Shown piece by piece: positions 11,801-22,094 of a stretch of DNA of 64,000 nt (the first letter of the stretch is position 1; the number at the start of each line of letters is the position of its first letter). Made by a program: the position numbers and the translations under genes. This stretch comes from Cyprinodon diabolis. Taxonomy: Eukaryota; Chordata; Actinopteri; Cyprinodontiformes; Cyprinodontidae. The DNA lies in assembly GCA_030533445.1 (NCBI GenBank), contig CM060081.1, positions 15,589,655 through 15,653,654 of the forward strand, read 5' to 3'. The notes under the pieces were generated by a model. That model saw only the letters and a list, made by a program, of their open reading frames with translations. It was not told where the DNA came from and did not search any database.

Positions 11801-12031
11801 TGTAGAGCAGCAACCCAAAGCTGTACACCAACTCACATTTCTGTACCCTCTAGAATGGGTGGTCTTCCTCATTAAGGTGCTCTCCTTCTCTTTGGTCTCC
11901 CAGGTTGAATCGTAACCACAGTAGAACTCATCTGCTCTGTCAACTCTGTATTCATCTCCGGCAAAATCATCCTCTTCTTTAATCTCAGGCTGCAAGTTAA
12001 GGAGATTGCTGCATTCTATGTTCCAGCTCAT
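8857..12031 (-). CDS. ogfr: Opioid growth factor receptor-like gene, copy A (5'-truncated duplicate, still open)
   Basis: In mammals OGFR binds Met-enkephalin and restrains cell growth; the role of this fish copy is unknown. Seven exons on the - strand: 12031-11837, 11668-11606, 11382-11328, 9758-9680, 9604-9538, 9462-9314 and 9229-8857. All have AG/GT borders and together give 981 nt, in frame, 326 residues. They cover the OGFr_N domain: DMWNYRHDYP, PNLNFYLGN, EFHQYWYGKYEKLERVHTFI, QEPGMNY, YKLMLDFYGIEL, FQNLN, HNNLRITRILKCLG and PLVRFFLEETLV. Mammalian C-terminal repeats are absent. The start is uncertain: the ATG at 12031 gives MSWNIECSN, unlike copy B, and homology to copy B begins only near EIKEED. 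An upstream open stretch of 61 codons (12213-12028) overlaps it in another frame. Confidence 0.85.
10165..11135 (+). mobile_element. Decayed Tc1-like element in an ogfr copy A intron
   Basis: Broken pieces of a Tc1-type transposase appear in several frames: a serine/arginine segment near 10280-10350, a DETKI-like catalytic block near 10447, and ENNTVPTVKH near 10500. A LAYEDWAKTP-like block follows near 10806. The 3' end has the familiar GGGGTACCAACAAAT motif near 11105-11120. Stops and deletions abound. It is a different subfamily from the young element at 6618. The matching intron of copy B lacks it. Confidence 0.75.
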
Positions 12032-12181
12032 TTCTGCTCTCCACTCACCAAGGCGGCAGTGGACAAAATAGGGACTAAAGACTTAGAGTTGATTATATCA
12101 AGATAACCAACAATTGGCTCAGGTCTTAACAGGATATATATACAAGCAGGAAAGTAGTCAACCGTGTTTTCATTGGTGCAG

Positions 12182-12193
12182 TAAAGTGAAACT
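12182..12193 (+). promoter_or_regulatory. ISRE-like motif upstream of ogfr copy A
   Basis: TAAAGTGAAACT differs at the first base from the interferon-stimulated response element core GAAANNGAAACT. It lies about 150 bp upstream of the putative ATG. The same 12-mer also occurs by chance in a copy B intron (20337-20348), so this call is weak. Confidence 0.25.
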
Positions 12194-12289
12194 ATTCCTG
12201 ACAGGAAGTACATGGATAGTAGCGCTGTAGGTTAGCCCACGCTTCTGTTCTCTCTAAAAAGTTTTTCTTAGTTTGTCAAAATTGTTTAT

Positions 12290-12490
12290 TCCTTTGTATA
12301 TAGAAAACATTTGCGTAGTTTGTTTCACCTCACCCATATAATCTGTCTTCTAAAGTTTGAAGGTTATTGTTTTATTTTTTTATTTTTAGTTAGTGGCCAA
12401 ATAGAGTCAAATGGCTGTAAAGTGCAGAGGCTAGGGTTTTACTGCTCTGCATGTATAATATTTAACAGCTTTAGGGATGATAGTTTACGC
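12290..12490 (+). repeat. Second copy of part of the dido1 3' UTR
   Basis: CTGTCTTCTAAAGTTTG followed by GGTTATTGTTT matches 5828-5853. A 26-base run starting TGCATGTATAATATTT, at about 12449, is identical to one at about 5902. An insertion of roughly 60 bp separates the blocks here. Orientation is the same as in dido1. It sits immediately behind the 5' end of ogfr copy A, as expected at a tandem-duplication junction. Confidence 0.75.
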
Positions 12491-12499
12491 TAAAGGTAT

Positions 12500-14660
12500 C
12501 CACAGATGCAATAAACTTACTAAGGAAGTAAACTTCTTCCATACAACAAAAATTATGAATGAAGTGACTTTGAGTATGTCTGAACTTCTGAGTGGTGAAA
12601 TAGTTTGTTAAAATATCAATTTTACCAGAGAAAAATATAGGTTGCAAATGATAACCTCTACATCAGTAGTTCTCAAACCTTCTCAAGTTCTACTACCCTG
12701 CATGCATGTTTTAGATGTCTCTCTATTGCAGCATAATTAAGTCAAATGATTGCATGATATCCCCAGCAGCCTTCAGGTGCTGCAAAAGGCTGTCAAGCTT
12801 TCTTTTATATACACTGATAAAAAAATTACCTTTTGGTGTTGTAAACTCTATTAGAGTATTTGTAATAATTTCTAATTAAAATTTTTAAGCTTCTATAAGA
12901 ACTAGAGTTTCTGAAGTAAAATTGAACCTTTTTTTTATGTAATACATGAATTTTGGAAGAAGAGTAAATTTTACTTAGATTTTCTTAAACTATTTAAATA
13001 TTTACCAGTTGTATGAAGATAAACCAAAAATACTGGATAAACGTTACTCAAAAAATGTAGCATTTTGAAGCGGTAGCACGGCGCATGCAGGAGGACAACC
13101 GGTGTGACTTCAACAAACATATCCTCAAGATTGTTGTTCTCCATGGTGCTGATTAGGATCCCGTTAATGTCTCCATCCTTGTTGAAGGTAGGGGATTTTA
13201 CCATCATGCCACAGTACTGCAAAAGCCTGCTCACTGCTCATGGGACTGATATATGCGCTGAACTTGGCATACCCTCTCCCTTTGTGCTACACTTTTGAAG
13301 TGTTCCAAAAACTTTTCCTGGAGTTGGATGGATCCAAACTATCAGCAAAAGTAAACAACTTGAAGTTAAAGTTGCTTTCATCTTAGAGGAGGCAAATGTG
13401 GCATCAAATGCCAAGAATTAGAAGTGGGTTCCAGTTTATTTTAGTGCAAGGTTGCATTGTCATTAATGTTTTATTTTTTTTCAAAACAAGGTACGTTATT
13501 TAGCAAAAAATAACATGTTCAAATATTTAGTAAAGATTTTTATGTTCATTGAGAATGGTTAGAATGATTTTGGTTCATTGTCGAAATTGCATTCTTCAAA
13601 ATACACTTGTCTGGACGCCTGGTTCAAATGTTGAAATTGCACTTTTTGTATGTAGGTTTGTAAGATTTTTATTGCTGATTTGAGTGGTGACTATATTAAC
13701 TGTTGCTTTCACAACAGTTTCCAGTAACTATAAGAAGTAATTGAGTTCAGATGAGAAATAGCTAAAATATAAACGGGGGGGGGACTAAAGACATATATAT
13801 ATATAAATATATAATCTCAAAGTATTTGTCTTAACTGTGTTACGAATCAAAATGTGTTTGAGACCGAGAAACCCTGAACCTCAGAACAGCATCCTGAGGG
13901 ATTTCGTACAAACTGATTTTTCCTAAATGTAGAGCAAGTTACGTAAACTGCCCACATCTTCAAATGCATAACAGTGAGCAGATTTGCAGTTAAATTAAAA
14001 TGCATCCCAGTCTGTGGAGAACTTTGCCCAAGGTTTATGATGGGATGTTTATTGCAAGATGAAGAGTCAGATTAGTACACATTTTGTCACAATAGAACGA
14101 CAAACCTCAGTGTGTTTCACATGGATTTTATGCGATAAGACAAAAAAAAAAGTGAAGGGAAAACAAAGTGTTCTTTTATTAATAAAAAATGTTGTAATTA
14201 CCAGACCTGTGTTGGTGTATATGTAATACTGTGTATTTGTGGTTTACAAGTCATACCAAAATTCTTTTTCTGTACAAATTCTAATGCAGTACAACAAAAT
14301 GCATTTAATAATAATACAATATTTGTACATGCTTTTTTCATTTAAATAGAGGCATACACAATCTAAACTCCTCTGCTCAAAGTTTAAATGGCTGCTTCAG
14401 TTCTGATCCTCGTCCAGAGGTTATTTTGAGCATGTTTGCATGTTAAATATTCTTGATCTTACATGATAGTAAATTTCTATAATGAATCTTGAAACTGAGT
14501 TTTAGAGGGTTTTACTTTTTTATTGCCTATTTGAATAGTACAATTTCAGTTAGACTGTCATATTTCTGGCTGGCCCATGAAAGATTTTAAAATTTAAAAT
14601 CAATTTAAAACAATTTAAAAAACAATTTAAAACAATAGTGTATTTACTTTGTTAAACATA
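12500..14660. other. Intergenic AT-rich sequence between the ogfr copies
   Basis: No gene seen. About 12690-12790 resembles a common degenerate teleost interspersed repeat (GCATGTTTTAGATGTCTCTCT). A G run and a short TATATA tract lie near 13776-13813. The remainder shows nothing I can name. Confidence 0.4.
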
Positions 14661-14676
14661 AAATGAAAAATAGTTT

Positions 14677-15029
14677 CATGGGTAGCACTGCTGCCTTGCA
14701 GCAACAAGGTTCTGGGTTCGATTCCCGGCCCGGGGTCTTTCTGCATGGAGTTTGCATGTTCTCCCTGAGCATACGTGGGTACTCTGGCTTCCTCCCACAG
14801 TCCAAAACTGCCCACATCTCCAAATGACTGTTAGGTTGATTGGCTTCTCTAAATTGTCCTTAGGTGTGAGTGTGTGCATGAATGGTTGTTTGTCTCTGTG
14901 TTGCCCTAGGATGGACTGGCGACCTGTCCAGGGTGTACTCTGCCTTTTGCCCATTGACTGCTGGAGATAGGGACCAGCACCCCTCGCGACCCCCCTGTGA
15001 CAAGCGTGTAAGAAAATGGATGGATGGTA
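14677..15029 (+). mobile_element. tRNA-derived SINE
   Basis: It starts with a tRNA-like head: GGGTAGCACTGCTGCCTTGC, then a perfect B-box (GGTTCGATTCC) near 14714. The body is the widespread teleost sequence containing TGCATGGAGTTTGCATGTTC and TGGCGACCTGTCCAGGGTGT. It ends in ATGGATGG repeats. An opposite-strand relative is at 57635-57955. Confidence 0.85.
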
Positions 15030-15039
15030 TATAAAATGT

Positions 15040-15475
15040 ATAGACTTTATCAAAAGCAATGGTTACCTAATATTAGAGAGTAATGTAACATAATGAAGCA
15101 AAGCAAATGTCAATCAGAGAAAATAATTAAAATCTACTTAAATTACTTCATAACAGGAAATTCTACAGGGATAACATTTACTTAAAATTTTGAGTAAAAT
15201 GCAAGTTCACTTTACTTTTTTTAAATAAATCTAGCTTACAACTTGGATGTAATTAAGTAAATGTTAATATCTTCACAACTGTTATGTTTAATGGAAAGTA
15301 AAATTCACTTGATACTGGCAAGTGTTACTTGATATTGCAGCATTAAATTTTACTTAAATCATTTGAGTGCAAATACTTACAATATATTTTTAAAGTAAAT
15401 CTTATGAGTTGTTTTTTTCAGTGTAGGACATGTGTGTGGCAGTCTGGAGAAATCTAAACATGGAGGGCAGTGGTA
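15040..15475. other. AT-rich spacer
   Basis: Non-coding. Several stretches resemble the degenerate ends of DNA transposons (repeated TTTACTTAA/AGTAAA words and a TTTTTTCAGTGTAG end near 15415-15426), but no complete element can be defined. Confidence 0.3.
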
Positions 15476-15481
15476 CATGCA

Positions 15482-16234
15482 TTGTAGTTAAAAGCCTTCA
15501 GCTGATCCAAAATGCTGCAGCCAGAGTTCTGATGAAAATTAAAAAGAGAGATCATATCTCTCCTATCCTAGCTTCTCTTCATTGACTTCCTGTTAAATCC
15601 AGAATAGAATTTAAAGTCCTGCTTCTCACATCCAAAGCCCAAACGAACCAAGCTTTATCTTCTATCAGAGATCTGATTGTTCCTTATGTTCCTAACAGAG
15701 CACTTTGCTCTCAATCTGAAGGTTTACTAGTGGTTCCTAAAATTTCTAAAAGAAGAATTAGACGCAGATCTTTTAGTTATCAGGCTCCTCTCCTGTGGAA
15801 CCAACTATCAGTTTTAGTCCGTGAGGCAGACACCCTGTCTACTTTTAAGACTAGGCTTAATGATAAAGCTTAGGGTTAAATTGGTTCTGATTATCCTCAG
15901 CTAATCTCTAGAGTTATGCTGCTATAGGCTGAGAATGCTGGAGTTACACTTTTGATCATTCTACCTCATTCTATCACTATATTCTGATTCTAAGTTTATG
16001 CTCCCTCTGCTGTTTCTCATCGTACTGGCTTAATCTGGTCTGTTCCCATGTGGCTGTGACATCCTCCTGGAGAGAAATATCAGCTGTGCTGCACCCATAA
16101 ACACCTTTGTTTATAAATGTTAGAGCTTGGCCTGTTTGTCAGTGTAGTCCTGTTTCTCTTACTGTGACTAACTGTATGCGCTCTCTTTCATCCTCTTTCA
16201 TGGGAGCTGGCTCGGAGCTCATCTGCCTGGCTGC
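15482..16234 (+). mobile_element. 3' fragment of an L2-like LINE
   Basis: Nearly colinear with 50329-51110 of the large L2 element: TTAAAAGCCTTCAGCTGATC, then the C-terminal end of ORF2, then the start of the 3' UTR. Stops interrupt the frame (for example CATTGACTTCC for CATTGGCTTCC) and a short coding deletion is present near 15857. The true LINE tail is missing. Confidence 0.85.
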
Positions 16235-16810
16235 TAAGTTTTTCAGTTAGTTCACTTCCTCAGACAGTTGGTATTAAAGGCCAATCGATATCATTACAGG
16301 GCATACTTTTAAGGATTTATATTGATAAAAATTATTTAAACAGCAAACATTGTGTGTAGTGTGCTATTTCATTAATGTATGATATATAACATGCAGAAAC
16401 AACCAATTGTGTTTTTACTAAATTCTTTCTTTTTAATTAGCAGGAGACGGTTTTAAGGTTGTGATTCAATTCCTTTAATGAGAAAAAAAAATCATGATTA
16501 AAGATCAAAAAACAATTTAAAAAGTAGAGCATGAACATTCTGATTATTTCAGTCAAGCAAAGAGTTATGAGTAAAAGTAATCAAAAGTGTATATCCATCG
16601 TGTTTTTAGAGCTATGATAAAGTACTTCATTCTTCCCAGTTATTTAGACCATTCTGCCCAAAGATTTACATTCAGTAGAAAACATTAGACTAAGAAAAGA
16701 AAAAAAAAGAGAAAAACTGCAAATATGGACTGCATTTGTTTTCTGGCTTTTCAGTAGAGAACAATAGACTCTGCACTCCTTCAATATAGGCTGTAATGAA
16801 CTGAACTGTT
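16235..16810. other. 3' flank of ogfr copy B
   Basis: From about 16470 the sequence is homologous to 8550-8750, the 3' flank of copy A. ATTAAA on the - strand (16474-16479) could be the copy B polyadenylation signal. Confidence 0.45.
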
Positions 16811-16811
16811 T

Positions 16812-19800
16812 TTAAAACTGTCCATCTCTCATATAGTTCTGTTGGCCTAACCAAACCTTCTGGACTTTCTTTGGGCACCATAAAAACTCTTCTTTGGGCT
16901 CATAGTGCTGAAAGGCAAACCTGAGAAGCCTCCTTCGTTCTTGCTTGCTAAGGACAGCGAACACAAAGTAGCTCAGGGCGCTGTCTTTGACATTGGGAAG
17001 TTCTCCTTTAACAAGGGTCTCCTCCAGGAAGAACCTAACCAGTGGAGTTTGGTAGTGAGGGTATCCAAGGGTTCCCAGGCACTTCAGGATGCGGGTGATG
17101 CGCAAGTTGTTATGTGTGTGACTAAAAGAAAGTAGGGTCAAAAAAGGAGTCAGATTGTGGCAAAAAAATTCTGAAATCCTTTTTTTTGGTATTCAAATGG
17201 CTCACCAGTTGAGGTTCTGGAACCTTTCTCTCCAGTTGGATGCTCTCTGCACATCTCCTGTTTCCTCATCTTTTAACTCGATGCCATAAAAATCCAACAT
17301 GAGCTTGTAGGACCTCAGAAGATTTTGTTTTGCTTTCTCGCTATCAAGAAACTCCTGAAAGAAGAGCAAACTCATTATTGAAAACCTGTGTAAAATTTAG
17401 GTTTAATCAAATTGCTTTTTTTAAGCATTACCTGAATTTCCTTCTTAGTTAGAGTTTTGGCTTGATAGTTCATCCCTGGTTCTTGCAGAGGAAACAACCT
17501 TTCAGATAAAGATTTAATTACAACCGGGAACTAAAATATTTCCGTAAAATATTTGCATTGGATAGTACCTTACCACTGAATAAAGGTGTGCACACGCTCC
17601 AGTTTTTCATAGTTTCCATACCAGTACTGGTGGAATTCATTAATTGTGAAACCTGATGAAAAAAGAATGAGGTTAGCACACATATATTTGTCTTAAATAG
17701 ATTAAAATATCAGTTTGTTTGTTTTATGCAGTAGGATCAAGAAACTGCTTCCAGTAATACTTTGTTTTATTAAACCCCAATTTTAAATAAAAATGTATTT
17801 TTTTTTTGACAAAAGTATCTTTTTACAGATTATAAAGGTTGACAGATCGCTACTCAGACCCCATGGATCCACAATATAGCACAGTGCTACGGAGTATCCA
17901 AAAGTATTCATCCTCCAAATATATGAAAAGGTTAATTATTATTATTTGTTACATATTTAAAAATAAAAATGCAAAAAAGAAAATCCAAACCAATGTGAAA
18001 AGCAATTTCTTGGTCAATTATGAACAATTGTTAGTGAACCGCAGTTTTGGTTTAATTTCATTACTCATATCTAATTGTTGCCTCACTTTATCCATCAAGA
18101 CATCATTTAAATAGAACATTTCTGACAACATGAAGTAGTTTAAAAAAAGAAATACTGCATTCCCTATTTATTGAAGTGTCAGATCTGTATATTTTAATTG
18201 CAAAATTAGATCTATATTTTAGATATTCACATGTTCCACAGATGGTTGTAACTATGGTGTTAAAGAAGCTAAAAAATCCTGAGAATGCAGAATACTGATA
18301 GATATAAGATGAGAAGGCAGGAAAATTTTAGTTTATTGTAAAATCAATGTATGAAACAATATGATATCAATGCCCCACAGTTGGCATAGATACAGCGCAG
18401 CATACCTTCAAGTTGAATTGACAACATGAATACAGAATATTTTAAGGTTTGTCAGTTTAATTTGGTTCAATAATATCTGTCAATTTCTGCATTTTAGACA
18501 GCAAACCCACAATCAACTGTTTAAAACCTCCCTTTCCAAATTTTATAAAGCTATAGCAGCAGAAGAGGGTATGGATATCAGCCTGGCCTGACTAAAATAT
18601 CCTATAGGACAAAATAAATCTTGAATCACTTCAAAAGTTAAAAGCCAGAACCTCTAAACTTGTCTCAGAAGGTGCCACTAGGGTTATAAAAAAGAAATGT
18701 ATGCAGCTGTGCGTGCTCTTTCATCCTCTGACATGGGTGCTGGCTTGGAGCTCGTCTGCCAGGCTGTGTCCTTCCTGTTAAAAGGGAGTTTTTCCTCTCC
18801 ACTGTGGCTACATGCCTACTTGCTGTGAGGGATTGCTGAAGAGTCAATGAGTCGATGCAATCAACTACCGTAGTTTTCTTTAGATAGAAAACTTTGAACC
18901 AATCTGACTGTATGATCTGGTTGAACTGTCTCTTTAAAATGCCTTAAGATATCATGTGTTGCAAATTGGCACTATATAAACAAACTAAATTAAATGATTT
19001 ACAATTCAAATATTAATACATTTTTAAGTTAAGTTTTGTGCAGGGCTAAGAAGCATCTTATCCAACAATGAATCTCTCATTCTGTCTCAGTGTTTTTTTT
19101 TTTCATAATTTTTAATGTCATCCTAAGTGTTGTCACACTCCATAAAATAGAAATCTAAATAAGTCCTTTTTTCTTATAATAAGTGCATTTGTTCTTGAAT
19201 TGAGGAGGTAAGTGAGATAATCTGCAAATGGAACAAGATAATTTACATTTAGAATAAGAAGAAAAAAGATTGCATGGTCTGTTTTCAAGTGCATATTATC
19301 TAATAATCTTATTTTAAGAGTAAAAATCCTCTCATTTATAAAAAAATAAGTCAATTATACATTTTTACTTCCTTTTGATTGTTTTTGCAGTGATAATGTT
19401 AGTAGCAGACCTACCATCAGGTAAAGAACGAGTCTCCCCACGGTAAAAGCTCAAATTGGGATTTTCATCCTATTCATTAAAGAAGGATTTCATTTTAACA
19501 TCTTTTCTCACATATATTTAACAAAAAAAAAAAAAAACAACCTCCTTTTAAAAACAGGTGGATTTGTACATACATGTTCTTGCTCTGTGGAGTTCTGGCC
19601 CTGTGGGGAAAAATAAGATATTAACTAATGAAATACGTAAAGTATGGAAGAGGATCAGGGTCACTGAAAAAATTAAAAAGTTAACTGATTTTATTTCAGT
19701 TTACTATGGGAAAAAAGTCAGAATTCTGAGAACAAAGTCAGAATTCTGAGGTTAAAGTAGGAATTCTGAGATTAAAGTCAGAATTTTGAGGTTAAAGTCA

Positions 19801-20817
19801 GAATTCTGAGATTAAAGTCAGAATTTTGAGATGAAAGTCAGAATTCTGAGAACAAAGTCAGAATTTTGAGAACAAAAGTCAGAATTCTGAGAAAAAAAAT
19901 AAAAAATCTGAGATTAAAGTCGGAATTCAGAGATTAAAGTCAGAATACTGAGAAAGCAAATCTAAATTCTGAGATTAAAGTCAGAATACTGAGATTAAAG
20001 TCAGGATTCTGAGAAAACAAATCTAAATTCTGAGATTAAAGTCAGAATTCGGAGAACAAAAGTCAGAATTCTAAGATTAAAGTCAGAATTCTGAAAAATG
20101 TCCCCCATATTAAGCTGAAATAAAATGTAAAACTCTGTTAAATTTAATTTTTTCAGTGAACCTAGTCCTCATTGGTAGTAAAGTGACCCTGTGTGTAAAG
20201 CTTTATTTGTGTCACACTTACTGGATAGTTATGTCTGTATTTCTGCATGTCTCTGGCAGCATTTTCAAACCTGCTGAACTTGTACTGGAAAGGGACAAAA
20301 TTAGTCACATCATTATACCAACACTGAGCTGCATCCTAAAGTGAAACTATTTATAAAAAGAGTTAAATAAAAAAGCTGTAGACCAACTGACACTTCTGTA
20401 GCCTCTAGCAGGGCTGGTGGTCTTCTGTGTTTTGTTGCTCTCACTGTCTTCAGCCTCCCAGGTTGAATCATATTGACAGTAGAAGTCATCCTCTCTGTCT
20501 ACTTCATATTCAGCTCCACTGAACTCATCTTCTGCTTTAATATCAGTATTGTTCTCTCTGGTAGAGTCATTCACGGTCTGAAACTCCCCGCTCTCTGGAT
20601 CTGAAGAATATCTCCTTTCCTGCTGTCTTTCCGCTTCTTTTAGGCTCCTCGGTCGCAAAATCAGGTCTCCAATTGGGCGAAGAAAATTTGGGATCCAGCG
20701 AAAACATTTATATATACATAAACGAGTCCATCCCCACCAGGTCTTAAATGGTTCTGGTAGGTCGGATACTCCGCGGCTGATAACATTAAAAATGTTCAGA
20801 ATCAGTCCCACCGCCAT
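16812..20817 (-). CDS. ogfr: Opioid growth factor receptor-like gene, copy B (complete)
   Basis: Tandem paralogue of copy A with the same exon plan. Exons on the - strand: 20817-20392, 20284-20222, 19469-19415, 17652-17574, 17498-17432, 17354-17206 and 17121-16812. They sum to 1149 nt, in frame, 382 residues. The first exon is longer than in copy A and adds about 77 residues, beginning MAVGLILNIFNVISRGVSDL, with a Trp/Phe-rich stretch and then an acidic segment ending DFYCQYDSTW. The OGFr_N domain follows (DMQKYRHNYP, NPNLSFYRGE, INEFHQYWYGKYEKLERVHT, RITRILKCLG, PLVRFFLEETLV). The C-terminus ends earlier than in copy A. The exon 1 donor is GTCAGT, weaker than GTGAGT in copy A. ATG at 20817 is the first in the open frame. 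OGFR next to DIDO1 matches mammalian synteny; function here is unknown. Confidence 0.9.
18690..18995 (+). mobile_element. L2 LINE 3' tail in an ogfr copy B intron
   Basis: Matches 51055-51460 of the large L2 element with internal gaps: GGAGCTCGTCTGCC, GGGAGTTTTTCCTCTCCACTG, GTGAGGGATTG, and TGGCACTATATAAACAAACT at the end. Copy A lacks it in the equivalent intron. Confidence 0.85.
19655..20167. mobile_element. Foldback MITE filled with a minisatellite
   Basis: The left end GGTCACTGAAAAAATTAAA with ATTTTATTTCAGTTTACTATGGG (split by spacer) is the approximate reverse complement of the right end, CCCCCATATTAAGCTGAAAT through TTTAATTTTTTCAGTGAACC. That gives inverted repeats of about 60-65 bp. 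Between them lies the tandem array described next. It lies in an ogfr copy B intron. The transposon family is not named with confidence. Confidence 0.7.
19705..20100. repeat. Minisatellite, about 20-bp unit
   Basis: Roughly 19 head-to-tail units built on AAAGTCAGAATTCTGAGATT, with unit variants AACAAAGTC, GGTTAAAG and AAAACAAATC. It is confined between the inverted repeats of the surrounding MITE. Confidence 0.92.
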
Positions 20818-20854
20818 GACTCCAGTTTCACTTCGTCTGAACGCTCACTTCGTC

Positions 20855-20866
20855 GAAATCGAAAGT
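20855..20866 (+). promoter_or_regulatory. ISRE/IRF-like site just upstream of ogfr copy B
   Basis: GAAATCGAAAGT fits the interferon-regulatory-factor consensus GAAANNGAAA plus S-T. It lies 38 bp upstream of the ATG of copy B. A partial second match, AGTTTCACTTC, lies at 20824-20834. Functional use is inferred only. Confidence 0.4.
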
Positions 20867-20879
20867 TAAAGTAAAAAAC

Positions 20880-21560
20880 TCCCATAAATATTTTAGTTCT
20901 CACTGAGCGTCACTGTATTTATTTAAAGGCATAGGCTCCCTTAGCAATATTAATGCCTGATTTTTATGGAACGATGGAATAATTATTCAAATAATTTACT
21001 AGAACATATTGATAGATTTCAGGAGCGATTTGCCCCAAATGAACAGCATACGGCACTGCAAAAACAAACAAATAAATAAATAAAGAAGCCAACATTTCTT
21101 AAATAAAGTGTATTTACCTTTAATTAGAGCAGGTAAACAAAAATGATTTGCCAGTGGAATGAGTTTTTTACTCTTAAATTAAATTAACTAGATAATATGC
21201 CCTTGGAATAAGACAATGCAATAGTATTTTCTTTTTTTAAATGTAGATTGTTTTGTTCCATCTGCAAAGTTTCTCACTTACCTCCTTAATTAAAGAACAG
21301 ATGCATTTATTTTAAGAAATAAATTACTTAGATTTTCGATGATTCCTATAGAGAGCATTCATCCATCATCTTGTGTAATAGCCTTGTAAAGGTTAAAACA
21401 ACAAATTAACAGACCTTCACATGCATCTAATAGCTTTTTTTTCTAGAGATCCACTAATCAATCTGCCAGTGGTCAAATCAGTTTCTATTGTTTGCTTTCA
21501 TACTGTTTCCTGATCAATTGTTTGCATTTAAGTTTTTTAGGATTAAAGCTGACAGCAAAT
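20880..21560. other. Upstream flank of ogfr copy B
   Basis: AT-rich, with no gene and no repeat named. It contains scattered AAATAAATAAATAA and poly-T runs. Confidence 0.4.
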
Positions 21561-21572
21561 ATCATAGAGAAC

Positions 21573-21657
21573 TTCCGTGAAAATTCAAAGTCCAGTGGAT
21601 ATTTTTTGAATTTTCACGGAATGACTATGACCTGGATGACTGAGAACCTTCACCAGC
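21573..21657 (+). mobile_element. Short retrotransposed copy of repeat family R with 5' snap-back
   Basis: The 85-bp insert ends in the family R 3' end (ATGACCTGGATGACTGAGAA, then CCTTCACCAGC) and is flanked by a perfect 12-bp direct repeat, ATCATAGAGAAC (21561-21572 and 21658-21669). Its first 16 bases (21573-21588) are the exact reverse complement of 21606-21621. Family R recurs at 35105-35328, 38222-38400, 38530-38632 with 40034-40182, and 51465-51545. Confidence 0.75.
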
Positions 21658-22094
21658 ATCATAGAGAACCTTTTTTATGGATACTCACTTTGGAAAGTTT
21701 TTGGGGCTTTTGTTGCAAAACAGTTTTCAGAAAGACTAATTTCAAATACGACACCATCAAGAAAGATTTGTTTTGTTAAATTAATAAAACCCAACTAAGG
21801 CTCAACCGGGCTCAGTTAGGATAAAACCTGACCCTATTATTTAAGACTGAAAATGTATTCAATAACGTAAGCAGGAGAGGCCTTTTTTTTTTTAGAACCT
21901 ATCGTAAATTAGCTTTACTAAAGTGTGTCTAAGCTGACCACTGGATCCTGAAACCAGTGTCAGGTAGATGTTTGTTGGCAACAGCCTGATGATCTGGGCT
22001 TGTTTTTGCAGCCACTGTAAGACCTATGAACTTTGCAGTTACTACAAAATCAGTTTATCTGTACATTTATTGTTGCTATGCTATATATTGTCAA

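Noticed and set aside
12028..12213. 61-codon hydrophobic frame as the true first exon of ogfr copy A
   Set aside because: It does not match the copy B N-terminus, and the donor-to-acceptor distance to the next exon (about 15 bp) is too short for an intron; kept only as an observation.
14714..14724. Functional tRNA gene suggested by a perfect B-box
   Set aside because: The surrounding sequence is a SINE body; no cloverleaf with acceptor stem can be formed.
19705..20100. Tandem array as a possible CRISPR
   Set aside because: Units are contiguous with no unique spacers, in a vertebrate intron, between transposon inverted repeats.
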